DNA of 64,000 bases. It comes from Aeoliella straminimaris. GTDB lineage: Bacteria; Planctomycetota; Planctomycetia; Pirellulales; Lacipirellulaceae. Of the stretch, positions 52,053 through 61,993 are shown one piece after another (within the stretch, counting starts at the first letter, position 1; every line of letters starts with the position of its first letter). Made by a program: the position numbers and the translations under genes. The notes below the pieces were generated by a model. It was not told where the DNA came from. It saw only the letters and a program-made list of their open reading frames with translations, and ran no database searches. The stretch lies in NCBI RefSeq assembly GCF_024054565.1, contig NZ_JAMXLR010000015.1, forward strand, positions 62,001 to 126,000, in the 5' to 3' direction.

Positions 52053-53078
52053 ATGACAGCCACCGCTACCTTGCTACCGATCGACCAGGCCACGTTTCCT
52101 CTCTTCGCCGGCATTGACGTCGGTGGCACGAACATCAAGATCGGCCTGGTGGACGATGCAGGCCATCCCGTGGCCTTTGAGAAGATCCACACCCATCAGC
52201 AGCAAGGGGCCGAGAAGGCGGCCCAGCGGTCCGCTGAGAAGCTCACAGAGATGGTCGCCGGGCTCGGCATAGAGCCCGATCAGGTCGCCCGAGCGGGGCT
52301 CGCCACCCCCGGCCCGATGGACCTTGCGGCCGGCAAAGTACTGCAGCCTGGCAATTTGCCTGGTTGGCATTTTTCGCCGGTGCGCGACCTGTTTAGCCAG
52401 GCCACCGGCCTGCCAGTTACCTTCGCAAATGATGCTAATGCCGCAGCCTTCGGCGAGTTCTGGAGCGGAGCCGGCGCGGAAGTACGCAACATGGTGCTGG
52501 TGACCCTCGGCACCGGCGTCGGGGGCGGCATCATCATCGACGGGCGTCTGCTCGTCGGTGCCCATGGAGCCGGTGGCGAGATTGGCCACATCGTCATCGA
52601 CTGCCGGGACGATGCCACGCTCAACAGCCTGAACCTCCGTGGTACGCTCGAGGGCTACTGCGGCGCGTACGGAGTGCTGGCCCGTGCCCGTAAGGCGCTC
52701 GAGGTGCAAGGAGTCAGATCGTCGCTCAGCGATTTGACCGACGACGCCCTCACGCCATTGGAGATCGCCAAGGCAGCGGAGGCGGGCGATCATCTGGCAA
52801 TGAGCATTATCTTAGAAACCGCCAAGCTGCTCGCCATTGGAATGGCCTCGATCATCCACACCGTGGACCCCGAAAGCGTCGTGATCGGCGGCGCCATGAC
52901 CTTCGGCGGCGATGGACATCCGCTAGGCGAACGGTTTTTGGAGGAAATCCGGTTACAAACGACCGAGAGGATCTTCGAGAGTCTACGCGGTGAAATCCAT
53001 ATGGACTTCGCCCGATTGGGGGGCGATGCAGGCTTTATCGGCGCTGCGGGCCTGGCACGAGAAGAACACTTGGGGTGA
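52053..53078 (+). CDS. ROK-family sugar kinase, probably glucokinase
   Basis: 341 residues. Phosphate site: FAGIDVGGTNIKIGLVDDAG; catalytic Asp region FANDANAAAFGEFW; VTLGTGVGGGIIIDGRLLVG; HGAGGEIGHIVID gives the sugar-contact Glu and His. The ROK zinc motif (CxCGxxGCxE) is reduced to GYCGAYG, as in several planctomycete and plant-like forms. It uses ATP to phosphorylate glucose or a related sugar in the cytoplasm. It is separate from the arsR-type gene, with 194 bp between. Confidence 0.92.
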   Translation: MTATATLLPIDQATFPLFAGIDVGGTNIKIGLVDDAGHPVAFEKIHTHQQQGAEKAAQRSAEKLTEMVAGLGIEPDQVARAGLATPGPMDLAAGKVLQPGNLPGWHFSPVRDLFSQATGLPVTFANDANAAAFGEFWSGAGAEVRNMVLVTLGTGVGGGIIIDGRLLVGAHGAGGEIGHIVIDCRDDATLNSLNLRGTLEGYCGAYGVLARARKALEVQGVRSSLSDLTDDALTPLEIAKAAEAGDHLAMSIILETAKLLAIGMASIIHTVDPESVVIGGAMTFGGDGHPLGERFLEEIRLQTTERIFESLRGEIHMDFARLGGDAGFIGAAGLAREEHLG

Positions 53079-53094
53079 GTGGCCCCGTGCCGTC

Positions 53095-53159
53095 GTAGCT
53101 GGATTCGCAAGAATTCAGATAACCGACCACCACGTCCGAATTCTGGCGAATCCGGCTAC
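53095..53159. repeat. 22-bp inverted repeat
   Basis: The arms GTAGCTGGATTCGCAAGAAT followed by TC (53095-53116) and GAATTCTGGCGAATCCGGCT followed by AC (53138-53159) are reverse complements except at two positions. Spacer 21 bp. It lies 17 bp after the ROK gene and could end its transcript; the form resembles repeats dispersed in other planctomycetes. Confidence 0.75.
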
Positions 53160-53251
53160 CAATAAAAGCTCAACACTTTTCAACAATCGTGGGATAAGCC
53201 CCCACGCTGCGGTGTCTCTTCTATAGCTTGGCCACCAACCAGGAGACCCGA

Positions 53252-53773
53252 ATGCAGGAATCAGCCGATGATCGAGCCGGCGACGCGCCGTCGCGATCGC
53301 GGTGGCTGGGTGACCTGCTGGACTGCCATGGTGCGGCCCTGGCGCTGTACGCCGCGCAGTGGACAACGGCCCCCGAGGACTGTGTACAGGAAGCCCTGGT
53401 GCGGCTGGCAGCCGAAATACCACCACCCGAGCAGCCCGTAGCGTGGCTCTGCACCGTGGTTCGCAGGCACGCCATGAATCAGGCAAGGAGCGATCGGCGC
53501 CGGCACCAGCGCGAACAACATGCCTGGAAAGAGCGACTCGCTTCCCGCTCCGCACACCGCCAACAGGGCGAACTGCTGGACGCCGTGGCATCGCTGCAGG
53601 GCGACCTGCGGGAGCTGGTCGTGCTGAAAATATGGGGCGGGTTGACGTTCAACGAAATGGCCGAAGTGCTGAGTACACCCTCCAGCACTTTGCATCGCAA
53701 ATATCGTGAGGCGCTCGATCAATTGCGCAAGCTTTGGGAGGTTCCATGTCCGGGAATGACGCAAACCGAATGA
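53252..53773 (+). CDS. ECF-type RNA polymerase sigma factor
   Basis: 173 residues from ATG 53252 (AGGAG 6 bp before; the earlier frame start is TTG). Region 2: EDCVQEALVRLAAEI, PVAWLCTVVRRHAMNQARSD. Region 4: ELVVLKIWGGLTFNEMAEVL followed by STPSSTLHRKYREALDQL. Region 2 is short. It would recruit RNA polymerase to specific promoters on a surface or envelope signal. The next gene begins inside it (28 bp overlap) and encodes a membrane protein in the usual anti-sigma position. Confidence 0.9.
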   Translation: MQESADDRAGDAPSRSRWLGDLLDCHGAALALYAAQWTTAPEDCVQEALVRLAAEIPPPEQPVAWLCTVVRRHAMNQARSDRRRHQREQHAWKERLASRSAHRQQGELLDAVASLQGDLRELVVLKIWGGLTFNEMAEVLSTPSSTLHRKYREALDQLRKLWEVPCPGMTQTE

Positions 53774-54375
53774 CCAGTGACGAACTTGAACAGGCACTCG
53801 CAGGCATGGTGCCCACCACGCCCGAGATCGATCGCGACGCCCTGATGTACCAAGCTGGCTACGCGGCCGCTCGCGGCTTGGCGGCAGAGCGGCGTACCGT
53901 TCGGTTCTGGCAAGGCTCCACTGTGCTGATGACGGCCGCCTCGGTGGCGCTAGCCATCACACTCTGGCAGCGACCGAGCGCCGAGCCGCAGCCGCAGTTC
54001 GTCAAGGCTCCGACGGTCACTCCTCCGGTCGAAGCAGTCGTCGATCACGAAACGCCCTCCTCCGAGAATTCGGCGGCGCCCGTGGCCCAATCGTCGCCCC
54101 AGATCTCCCAGGTGCCATCGATCGATCCTTTACTGCTGGCCGACCCCTCGAAGAACTACCTGGCGTTACGGGCCGTGGTACTGCGCCGGGGGGTGGAGGC
54201 CTGGCCGGTAGAGCGAGAAGCATCCTCCACTGGGGTTCCCGCTGCTGCCCCAGCTGGCCCCAGCACGGTGCGTGGTTTGATGGAGGAATTGTTGCCCCCG
54301 CCACCATCCCCCAAACGCTCGACGAACGACAACCCCAACGAAGCTTCAACTCGCCAAGAGGATCCAGTGGTATGA
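53746..54375 (+). CDS. Membrane protein in anti-sigma position
   Basis: 209 residues from ATG 53746 (GGGAG 6 bp before). The N-terminus MTSDELEQALAGMVPTTPEI is a short helical cytoplasmic part, then one membrane segment (GSTVLMTAASVALAITLW), then a Pro-rich outer part. The order sigma then membrane protein points to an anti-sigma factor, but the HxxxCxxC zinc motif of ZAS anti-sigma factors is absent. It overlaps the sigma gene and the next gene (ATGA-type). Confidence 0.7.
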   Translation: MSGNDANRMTSDELEQALAGMVPTTPEIDRDALMYQAGYAAARGLAAERRTVRFWQGSTVLMTAASVALAITLWQRPSAEPQPQFVKAPTVTPPVEAVVDHETPSSENSAAPVAQSSPQISQVPSIDPLLLADPSKNYLALRAVVLRRGVEAWPVEREASSTGVPAAAPAGPSTVRGLMEELLPPPPSPKRSTNDNPNEASTRQEDPVV

Positions 54376-55925
54376 ATACGATAACTCGATCAATTTGGTT
54401 AACCTCAATCATCTTACTGGCCGCCTTGTCCCCCGCGGCACACAGTCAGGTGGTGGGATTGATGGGCCCCGGCGGCGCGGAGAACAATGTCGAGGCCATT
54501 CGCTTGACCGTCACTCCGGCCGATGAGCCCGTGCCGGCCTTCAAGTACCGTTTGTCGCTGCGGCCCCATGAGCTTGTGCCCGGCAACTCGGTGGCCAGCT
54601 ACCTGCGGGCGTTCCCCGAGGGGGGAATCGAGAAGACCTGGAAGGGTATCTACGACCAATTTGGAGACGAGGCGTACGACTGGAGCAGCACTCCCTTAAG
54701 TGAACTACCAATCGAAAAACTACAAGACGCCGCTGGACGATTTGAGTCACTGGTCGCGAATTTCATCGGCCCCGGAAGCAGGTGTCGTGATACGGACTGG
54801 GGCGTCAGGTACGAGGACCTGAAGGGCCCGGAGGTTATCACCTTTTTGCTGCCCGAGATCCAGGCCATGCGAAGCGTCTCTCGAGCCCTCTCACTGCAAA
54901 CGCGAGTGGCCGTCGCCGAGCATCGCTACGACGATGCCCTCGAATTGATGCGAATGAACTATCGCCTCGGCCGCGACGTCGGCCAGCAGCCAATCTTGGT
55001 TAGCGGACTGGTCGGCATGGCCATTAGTGGAATCACCAATGACAACGTGGTCGAACTAATCGCCGCGCCCGACTCACCCAATTTGTATTGGGCACTCACC
55101 GAACTTCCGCGGCCGCAAACTTCGCTCCGCGATGCCATGCGGCTGGAGCTTGCGATCGGACCGCGGATGTTCGAGTTGCTCGACGACCCCGAACACAAGG
55201 ATCGATCGTATGATGCCTGGAATGATCTGTGGCGGCGAGAAACAACTTGGCTGATGACCACGGGAGCCAATCTGGTAAGCATGGATGCGACTTGGGAAGA
55301 CATGCTAGTAACACATGACTCTGATGCGCAATCTCTCGTTGCCGTCGCCCTTGGGCTGGCAAGCTATTCGCACGCCAAAGAGCGCCTGCTCGCTTGGGGT
55401 TTCGACCCAGAGCGAGTGGAACAGATGCCGGTCGGAAAGGTGCTAGCCATCTATCACGCCCGCATCTATCAATTGCAGGCCGACGAACTGGAGAAAGCGA
55501 CCTACGTCGACTTTCCCACGGCACAGAGGATCTCGAGACAAGCCCAGGCGAAGCTCCAGGAAAGCGGCCCTTTGGGCTCTTCTGCCGATCGCGAGATACT
55601 GCCTATCGCATCGCTGCTGTTGCCGGCAGTGCAAGCGGCACAGGCGGCAGAATTCCGAACCGAGCGCAACCTGGATGCTTTGCGCGTGATCGAGGCGCTG
55701 AGAATGCACGCCGCACAGCACGACGGACAGTGGCCCAAGTCGCTGGACGAGATCACCTGTGTACCCGTGCCAGAAAACGTCGCGACTGGCAAGCCGTTCG
55801 AGTACCACCTCAAGGACGACACGGCGGTGCTTACGCTGCCTGAATCCGATGGCTTCCCTCCAGAAATACGTTATGAGCTGACTATCGCGGATGATCAAAC
55901 CCAGAACGAGGCGGAAGGAAACTGA
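54372..55925 (+). CDS. Secreted protein of unknown function
   Basis: 517 residues with a signal peptide (about 1-25, IWLTSIILLAALSPAAHSQV). The start overlaps the previous stop. The mature part is largely helical (EALRMHAAQHDGQWPKSLDE) and has a repeated type of helical hairpin; one stretch FRTERNLDALRVIEALRMHA resembles planctomycete secreted helical proteins found in sigma-factor operons. No catalytic motif seen. It is followed 2 bp later by another secreted protein, so both are probably made and controlled together. Confidence 0.75.
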   Translation: MNTITRSIWLTSIILLAALSPAAHSQVVGLMGPGGAENNVEAIRLTVTPADEPVPAFKYRLSLRPHELVPGNSVASYLRAFPEGGIEKTWKGIYDQFGDEAYDWSSTPLSELPIEKLQDAAGRFESLVANFIGPGSRCRDTDWGVRYEDLKGPEVITFLLPEIQAMRSVSRALSLQTRVAVAEHRYDDALELMRMNYRLGRDVGQQPILVSGLVGMAISGITNDNVVELIAAPDSPNLYWALTELPRPQTSLRDAMRLELAIGPRMFELLDDPEHKDRSYDAWNDLWRRETTWLMTTGANLVSMDATWEDMLVTHDSDAQSLVAVALGLASYSHAKERLLAWGFDPERVEQMPVGKVLAIYHARIYQLQADELEKATYVDFPTAQRISRQAQAKLQESGPLGSSADREILPIASLLLPAVQAAQAAEFRTERNLDALRVIEALRMHAAQHDGQWPKSLDEITCVPVPENVATGKPFEYHLKDDTAVLTLPESDGFPPEIRYELTIADDQTQNEAEGN

Positions 55926-55927
55926 AA

Positions 55928-57613
55928 ATGTTGCGTCAAATTGCCCTGAACACTGCGATAGTCTTCATTTACATCATCGCCTGCCAGCACACGTTGGCCA
56001 ACGAGCGGGTGAAATCGGCTGTCGAACATTTGGCCAGCGACGACCTGCTTATGGTCGCGGCCATCGAACTCGATGGTCGGTGGGTTACAGGGCTGCAGAA
56101 GGAGCTAGGCGAGCGGCTGGGCGAAGAAGGTAACATACTGACCGGCTCGCCTGCCTTTGCGATGGCACTCGGGTTCGTCGAAAGCTTTCGATCGGCCGGT
56201 GCGAAGGAGCTGGTACTCGTCCAGGGAGCCGGCGACCTGAACGCGAAGGCGGGTGGAATCGCGGCCCTTACGACCGACTCGCCCGAGCAAGCCGCGAAGG
56301 TGCGCCAACTGCTTGAAGGTTTGCGGGCGATGCTGCCAGGCGGCCCCGATCTCGCCACGACCCAGCAAGACTCGTTGGTCTTGGTTGGTCTCAAGCCCGC
56401 GGTCGAACGCTACGCGGGGCGACAGGCGGACGGCGAAATCGCCGTGGCCGAGAAGCTCGCCAGCCTACTCCAAAGCGATGACGAGCACGCCGAAGGAGGC
56501 CCTTTGCCGAAGATGGCAATCCTGGTCGCTCCCGGCGAAGAACCACGACGTGTAATCCGCGAATTGTGGCCTACCTTCCCCAAGCCATTCCGCAAGATCA
56601 CGGGAGAGATGTTGGCCGACGAAGTGCACTACCTCGCCGTCGAGGTGACCTCTCCTCCCGAGTGGGAACTGCGCGTGACGGTCGACACCGCCAGCGAGAA
56701 CACCGCCAAACTGCTGGAACAGAACATCCACGCAGCGTGGGATCTCGTTCTCCGTAAACTACAAGAGAACAAGACGCCTGAAGCGCCTTGGCCGACACTC
56801 GAGGTCATTCAGCGAGCCGCACACGTGCTGACTCCTGCTCGCGATGGTACCGTGCTGGAAATAACCGCTTCGCATGACGATCCGGAGATGGTGGAACTGA
56901 CGGCAGCCGTGTTGCTACCACCAATCAGAGCAGCTCGTGAAGCGGCCCGACGAAACAGTCGGCTGAACAATCTCAAGCAGATGGCGCTCGCCATGCACAA
57001 CTATCACGACACGCTAAAGTCGTTTCCTGCGTCGTCAGCCATTGTGGACAAACAAGGTAAGCCACTGCTCTCGTGGCGCGTGGCGGTGCTTCCCTTCCTA
57101 GAAGGTCAGACGTTGTACAACCAGTTTCATTTCGACGAGCCGTGGGACAGTCCCCACAACCTAAAACTGCTCGCTCAAATGCCTGATGTGTACAAAGACG
57201 CATCGCACCCTGAACTATCGGCCGAGGGAAAAACCACCTATCAACTACCGGTGCATTCGCAAAGTGCATTTCCCCCCTCGGACGGCACGTCTCTGGAAAA
57301 GCCGACCACGTTGCTCGGCCGCCAGATCTACTTGGCGCCTGGCCGCCAATTACGCGAGATCACCGACGGCACCTCCAACACGGTGATGATTGTCCAGGTT
57401 CCACCCGAACTGGCCGTGCCCTGGACCAAACCGGCCGACTGGGAAGTCAATTTGGCAAATGCCTGGCAACAGCTGCGAGGCAAAGGGCGTGGCGAAGCGA
57501 CGGCGGCGTTCTGCGATGGCTCGGCTCACGTCTGGGATCTGGATGACGAGTGGTTCAAGGAAAACCTGCCCAAGTTCATCACTCGCGATGGCGAGGAGAT
57601 TGTGGAACGTTAG
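55928..57613 (+). CDS. Secreted protein with DUF1559-like C-terminal half
   Basis: 561 residues with a signal peptide at the start (AIVFIYIIACQHTLANE) but no pilin-type GFTLVE segment. The first 330 residues are unfamiliar. From about residue 331 it has the DUF1559 pattern: LLPPIRAAREAARRNSRLNN, then LKQMALAMHNYHDTLKSFPA, a SWRVAVLPFLEG stretch, ITDGTSNTVMIVQVP, and AFCDGSAHVWDL. So a DUF1559 body has been joined to a different N-terminus. It lies 2 bp after the previous gene. Confidence 0.8.
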   Translation: MLRQIALNTAIVFIYIIACQHTLANERVKSAVEHLASDDLLMVAAIELDGRWVTGLQKELGERLGEEGNILTGSPAFAMALGFVESFRSAGAKELVLVQGAGDLNAKAGGIAALTTDSPEQAAKVRQLLEGLRAMLPGGPDLATTQQDSLVLVGLKPAVERYAGRQADGEIAVAEKLASLLQSDDEHAEGGPLPKMAILVAPGEEPRRVIRELWPTFPKPFRKITGEMLADEVHYLAVEVTSPPEWELRVTVDTASENTAKLLEQNIHAAWDLVLRKLQENKTPEAPWPTLEVIQRAAHVLTPARDGTVLEITASHDDPEMVELTAAVLLPPIRAAREAARRNSRLNNLKQMALAMHNYHDTLKSFPASSAIVDKQGKPLLSWRVAVLPFLEGQTLYNQFHFDEPWDSPHNLKLLAQMPDVYKDASHPELSAEGKTTYQLPVHSQSAFPPSDGTSLEKPTTLLGRQIYLAPGRQLREITDGTSNTVMIVQVPPELAVPWTKPADWEVNLANAWQQLRGKGRGEATAAFCDGSAHVWDLDDEWFKENLPKFITRDGEEIVER

Positions 57614-57730
57614 CGGCCGCAGGACGCCCGCCGCCGACCTTTTGCCGATTGCCAGATCCCGTGCTACACTGTGCCCACCCGCGGTGTGAGACGTACGGCC
57701 GCGGATCTAGTCTCCGGCAAGGGTTGCAAC

Positions 57731-58687
57731 ATGGCGCGGCTCCGTTTTCCATTCCCTACCCGTCCCCAGTCGCGAGGGTCGTATCGCAGTCGCAGCGGTC
57801 GCGCTCCATTTGGCGTCGGTGGGCGACGACAGGCTTCGTCGAGTCGTGGCGGCAGTGGCTTGAAGATTCGTCTATTGATCGCAGCGGGTATCGCCCTGTT
57901 TGCGTTGGTCTCCTACTACGGCAACCCAGGGGATCGCAACCAGATCACGGGCGAGGTCGAACGCGTCGCCTTGCCCGAGGAGAAGGACGAGGAAGCCTTG
58001 GGTCTACAAGCTGCGCCGAAAATGAAGCAGCAGCATGGCGGACTCAGTCGTGATCGACTTGCACAGGCCCGTGTAAACGCGATTGGCAATCAACTGCTGG
58101 CAGGCCTCGAGCGTTACATCAACCAGGAGCAAGAGGAAACGGGCGAAGAGTTCGTCAATCCTTACACGTTCGAATTTCACCTGCTGGCGGATCCGCGAAC
58201 CGTCAACGCATTCGCCCTGCCGGGCGGGCAAGTGTTCATCACCGAAGCGCTGTACCGCCGCCTGGATACCGACGGCAAGATTGCCGGCGTTCTGGGGCAC
58301 GAAGTTGGCCACGTCATCGAGCGGCATGGCAACAAGCGGATGGCTCAGCAGCAGTTGTTCAGCGGTTTGGCGGCAGCGGCCGGCACCGCAGCAGGCGACG
58401 TCGACAGTGCTCGCATGGCGCAGGCAGTCGCCCAGATGGTACAGATGAAGTACGGCCGTGAAGACGAACTCGAGTCCGACAAGTGGGGCGTCCGACTGCT
58501 GTACCTCGCCGAGTACGATCCACGCGCCATGATTGGCGTGATGAAGGTACTGGACGAAGCCAGCCCCGGTGGCGGCCCTCCCGAGATGCTTAGCACCCAC
58601 CCCAAGCCGGCCAACCGCGTGCAGTACATCCAGCAGGTGATTGAAGAAGAGTTCCCCAACGGCGTCCCGGATGGATTGCAGCAGTGA
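57731..58687 (+). CDS. M48-family zinc metalloprotease
   Basis: 318 residues from ATG 57731. Basic N-terminus, one membrane segment (LKIRLLIAAGIALFALVSYY), then the protease domain: zinc motif HEVGH (190-194) in LGHEVGHVIERHGNKRMAQQ, the third ligand in EDELESDKWGVRLLYLAEYD, and a late LSTHPKPANRVQYIQQ. It resembles BepA/YcaL-type proteases that act on misassembled outer-membrane or periplasmic proteins. The next gene overlaps it by 4 bp (GTGA). Confidence 0.92.
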   Translation: MARLRFPFPTRPQSRGSYRSRSGRAPFGVGGRRQASSSRGGSGLKIRLLIAAGIALFALVSYYGNPGDRNQITGEVERVALPEEKDEEALGLQAAPKMKQQHGGLSRDRLAQARVNAIGNQLLAGLERYINQEQEETGEEFVNPYTFEFHLLADPRTVNAFALPGGQVFITEALYRRLDTDGKIAGVLGHEVGHVIERHGNKRMAQQQLFSGLAAAAGTAAGDVDSARMAQAVAQMVQMKYGREDELESDKWGVRLLYLAEYDPRAMIGVMKVLDEASPGGGPPEMLSTHPKPANRVQYIQQVIEEEFPNGVPDGLQQ

Positions 58688-59196
58688 GTGAGCGGGAGTC
58701 GCCTTTGTCGGTCGTGACTATCGTCTCCGGGGGGCAGACGGGCGCGGATCGCGCTGCGCTCGATTTCGCCATCGAGCACTACCTGCCTCACGCCGGTTGG
58801 TGCCCCCGCGGGCGCCGAGCCGAGGACGGTGCGATCGACGAGCGATACCAACTGCGCGAAACAAGTTCGGGTAGCTACCACGTGCGGACTCGCCAGAATG
58901 TGGAGGACACCGACGGCACCTTGGTCTTTTCTATCGCCGAGCAACCCAGCGGCGGAACAGCTCTTACCATTCGACTGGCCCACGAAGTAGCCAAACCGTT
59001 GCTGCACTTGGCGCGCGAGGCCCATTCGTGCCCCGGAACCGCCGAAGCCATTCGCCACGACGCCGGTGAACTGAACGCTTTCATCGTCGAGCACAACGTG
59101 CGGCGTTTGAACGTCGCCGGCCCCCGAGCATCGCAAGAACCAACGGTTGCCAGCTACGTCTGGAGCGTGCTGGCCGCAGCCTTGGCCATGGAGTGA
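58684..59196 (+). CDS. Molybdenum-carrier-like protein
   Basis: 170 residues, GTG start overlapping the protease stop. Rossmann-like start VVTIVSGGQTGADRAALDFA, then HYLPHAGWCPRGRRAEDGAI and SYHVRTRQNVEDTDGTLVFS, then the stretch LNVAGPRASQEP near the end. This is the pattern of the putative molybdenum carrier family (PF12694), related to nucleotide-binding DprA/LOG-like folds. Ligand and role are unproven here. No other molybdenum genes are close. Confidence 0.85.
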   Translation: MSERESPLSVVTIVSGGQTGADRAALDFAIEHYLPHAGWCPRGRRAEDGAIDERYQLRETSSGSYHVRTRQNVEDTDGTLVFSIAEQPSGGTALTIRLAHEVAKPLLHLAREAHSCPGTAEAIRHDAGELNAFIVEHNVRRLNVAGPRASQEPTVASYVWSVLAAALAME

Positions 59197-59243
59197 GCAT
59201 CCAGTAGCATGTCGTGCACACAAACCTGCAACGAAATGGATGC

Positions 59244-60152
59244 ATGAATATCTCTCCAGAGAAAACTCGTATCGGTTGGATTGGCACGGGCGTCATGGGG
59301 CGCAGCATGTGTGGGCATCTGCTGGATGCCGGCTATGCCTGCACGGTGTTCAATCGCACGAAGAACAAGGCCGACGATTTGGTCGCCCGCGGCGCGACGT
59401 GGGCCGATTCACCCCGCGCGGTGGCCGAGCAGTCGGACGTGGTGTTCACGATTGTCGGCATGCCGGACGATGTGCGAAGCGTCACCCTGGGCGACGACGG
59501 AGCCCTGGCCGGCTGCAAGTCGGGCGGCGTGCTGGTCGACATGACCACCAGCGAGCCATCGCTGGCCGCGGAGATCGCCGAGCGGGCCGCCGAACGCGGC
59601 GTCACCAGCATCGACGCCCCGGTCTCTGGTGGCGACGTGGGCGCCAAGAACGCCGCGCTGTCGATCATGATCGGGGGCGACGCCGACACCGTGGCGGCCC
59701 TCGAACCACTGTGGTCGCTGATGGGCAAGACCCATGTCTATCAGGGCGGTCCGGGCTCGGGCCAGCACACCAAAATGGTGAATCAGACGCTCGTGGCTGC
59801 CGGCATGATTGGGGTGTGCGAAGCACTGCTGTATGCCTACCGAGCAGGTCTTGATCTGGATACCGTGCTCGAGTCGGTCGCCTCCGGGGCGGCGGGAAGC
59901 TGGTCGCTTTCGAACCTGGGACCGCGAATCATCTCTGGCAACTTCGAACCAGGCTTCTACGTCGAGCATTTCCTGAAGGACCTGCGAATAGTGCTCGATG
60001 AGTCGCGACGCATGAATCTGGCACTGCCGGGCGTGGCGTTGGTCGAGCAACTGTACCGCGCGACCGCCGCCCAAGGTCACGCCAAAGATGGGACGCACGC
60101 CCTGATGCTGGCCCTGGCCGAGGTCTCGGGAATCGACTGGAAGAATCGCTAA
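59244..60152 (+). CDS. NAD(P)-dependent oxidoreductase, 3-hydroxyisobutyrate dehydrogenase family
   Basis: 302 residues from ATG 59244. Nucleotide site [20 protein letters not shown]; the family signature [20 protein letters not shown]; catalytic Lys in [15 protein letters not shown]; substrate loop [11 protein letters not shown]. It oxidises beta-hydroxy acids or reduces the matching semialdehydes (hydroxyisobutyrate, tartronate semialdehyde or similar) in the cytoplasm. The substrate cannot be told from sequence. Its stop overlaps by 4 bp the stop of the convergent gene. Confidence 0.92.
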   Translation: MNISPEKTRIGWIGTGVMGRSMCGHLLDAGYACTVFNRTKNKADDLVARGATWADSPRAVAEQSDVVFTIVGMPDDVRSVTLGDDGALAGCKSGGVLVDMTTSEPSLAAEIAERAAERGVTSIDAPVSGGDVGAKNAALSIMIGGDADTVAALEPLWSLMGKTHVYQGGPGSGQHTKMVNQTLVAAGMIGVCEALLYAYRAGLDLDTVLESVASGAAGSWSLSNLGPRIISGNFEPGFYVEHFLKDLRIVLDESRRMNLALPGVALVEQLYRATAAQGHAKDGTHALMLALAEVSGIDWKNR

Positions 60153-60604
60153 GCGGCCGGCAATTCGGCAAAACGCTGGAAGTCGGCCGCCGAAAGAGTC
60201 ACGCCCTCGTGCACCAGTTGATACACGACATCGCGGGTTCCGAAGCAACCGAGCAGGTCGGCCAGCATGTCCAGGCTGCAACTGCCGTGCATCTCAACGC
60301 GGTACATCTGGCCATCGTATTCGAACAGGTGTCCGTCGATCTGCCACCGACGCCCCTCTTTCTCGCCGCCGGCGACCAGAAAGTAGCCGTCGGGTTCGAT
60401 ATCCATCCGCGGGATCTGCACCAACCGCTGCTGAATCTCTTCAAACTTGGCCGGCAGCGGCTGGTCGAACACAGGCGGCCCGCCACCGGGAGCCGCAAAA
60501 GTCGAAAACTCTTCGCCGCGCAGCTGAACACTGGGACCAGAAGCCAACTCCGCAGGTCGCGCGAAGACATTGGTGTGGAAGTGCAGCATGTTATTCTTCG
60601 CCAT
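60149..60604 (-). CDS. Protein of unknown function downstream of ribBA
   Basis: 151 residues from ATG 60604 (an earlier start at 60616 would overlap ribBA). No signal peptide. A compact beta-like middle: [20 protein letters not shown], then [53 protein letters not shown] recognise no family, though the sequence looks like a real cytoplasmic protein. It lies 8 bp after the ribBA stop codon, so both share a transcript. No known riboflavin enzyme has this sequence. Confidence 0.65.
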   Translation of the reverse strand: MAKNNMLHFHTNVFARPAELASGPSVQLRGEEFSTFAAPGGGPPVFDQPLPAKFEEIQQRLVQIPRMDIEPDGYFLVAGGEKEGRRWQIDGHLFEYDGQMYRVEMHGSCSLDMLADLLGCFGTRDVVYQLVHEGVTLSAADFQRFAELPAA

Positions 60605-60612
60605 TCCCACAC

Positions 60613-61821
60613 TCAATTCGGCAGCTGATGTCCCATCTTGTCCCGCTTGGTCGCCATGTACCGCGCGTTGTGCTTAGTGATGGGCGGGACGATGGGAATC
60701 TGGTCGACCACTTCCAGGTCGAAGCCGCCGTAGATGAAGGCGTCGGTCTTCTTGGGGTTATTGGTCAGCAGGCGGATCTTCCGTAGCCCCAGGTCTTTCA
60801 GCAGTTGAATACCGACACCATAGTCACGGGGATCGGCTTTGAAGCCGAGCGCCAAGTTGGCCTCGACGGTGTCCAATCCTTCGTCCTGCAGGGCGTAGGC
60901 CTTCACCTTCTCGACCAGGCCGATGCCGCGACCTTCCTGTGGCAGGTAGACGAGCACTCCACAACCTTCGTCGGCAATCATGTCGAGCGCCATGTGTAAC
61001 TGGTCGCCACAGTCGCAGCGAAGCGACTCGAGCAAATCTCCCGTGAAGCAGGACGAGTGCAATCTTACCAGCGGTGCATCCACGCTCTTGATGTCGCCGA
61101 TCACGTAGACCACCGGCTCCTGGCTCTCGTACGCCACGCCATAGGCGATCACGTGGCCGTCGCCGTAGCGAGTGGGCAGCTTGGCTTCTGCTTTGCGATA
61201 CACCAGTTTTTCGCGAATCCGGCGATGGGCGATCAGATCCTCGATCGAGATGATTGGCAAGTTGTGCTTTTCGGCCAGTTCCGACAATTCGTCGCGGTTG
61301 GCTCGATCACCGGAATCATTCAATATCTCGCAAAGCACGCCTGCTGGAGTCAGTTCGGCCATGCGCGCGAGGTCAACCGCCGCTTCGGTATGCCCAGCGC
61401 GACGGAGCACTCCGCCCTCCTTGGCGACCAATGGGGCCAAGTGTCCGGGGCGGACGAAATCGGCGGGCACACTTTTCGGATTGCAGATTTCCAGAATGGT
61501 GTTGGCCCGCTCGGCCGCGGTGATGCCGGTGCGGGCCGATCGGTGATCCACGGGAATGGTGTAGGCCGTGCCCAGCGGAGCGGTGTTGTCTTCGACGATG
61601 GGCGGCAGATCCAGACGCTCGCTCACTTCCGGCAGGATCGGCATGCAGAGTTGACCGCGGCCGTGGGTGATCATGAAGTTCACCAATTCGGGCGTCACCT
61701 TCTCCGCGGCGCAGATGAAGTCGCCTTCGTTCTCGCGGTCTTCGTCGTCGACAACAATAATAATCTCGCCCCGGCCGATGGCCTGGACCGCCTCATCGAT
61801 ACTGGCAAACTTACTGGGCAC
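60613..61821 (-). CDS. ribBA: Riboflavin biosynthesis protein RibBA
   Basis: 402 residues, a fusion of two enzymes. The N-terminal part is 3,4-dihydroxy-2-butanone-4-phosphate synthase: [64 protein letters not shown]. The C-terminal part is GTP cyclohydrolase II: zinc cysteines in [20 protein letters not shown], then [20 protein letters not shown] and RLLTNNPKK. Together they make both starting compounds for riboflavin. No FMN riboswitch was seen in the 172 bp upstream. Confidence 0.96.
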   Translation of the reverse strand: MPSKFASIDEAVQAIGRGEIIIVVDDEDRENEGDFICAAEKVTPELVNFMITHGRGQLCMPILPEVSERLDLPPIVEDNTAPLGTAYTIPVDHRSARTGITAAERANTILEICNPKSVPADFVRPGHLAPLVAKEGGVLRRAGHTEAAVDLARMAELTPAGVLCEILNDSGDRANRDELSELAEKHNLPIISIEDLIAHRRIREKLVYRKAEAKLPTRYGDGHVIAYGVAYESQEPVVYVIGDIKSVDAPLVRLHSSCFTGDLLESLRCDCGDQLHMALDMIADEGCGVLVYLPQEGRGIGLVEKVKAYALQDEGLDTVEANLALGFKADPRDYGVGIQLLKDLGLRKIRLLTNNPKKTDAFIYGGFDLEVVDQIPIVPPITKHNARYMATKRDKMGHQLPN

Positions 61822-61993
61822 TTTTGGCAGGTGGTTGGAGTAAAATGGATGCTCGAGAGCGAACAGAACACCAGGAGCTTGCGGCCAAGCTTCCCGGGCG
61901 CTCTACTGACGGGTGACAATCCATCAGACTGGTCACTATATCGATGATAGGCCGCAGCAGGCCCTTCTACCACTCCCGCACGGACCGCTGGCC

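Noticed and set aside
61822..61993. FMN riboswitch before ribBA
   Set aside because: I could not find the conserved helices or loop sequences of the FMN element in this short stretch.
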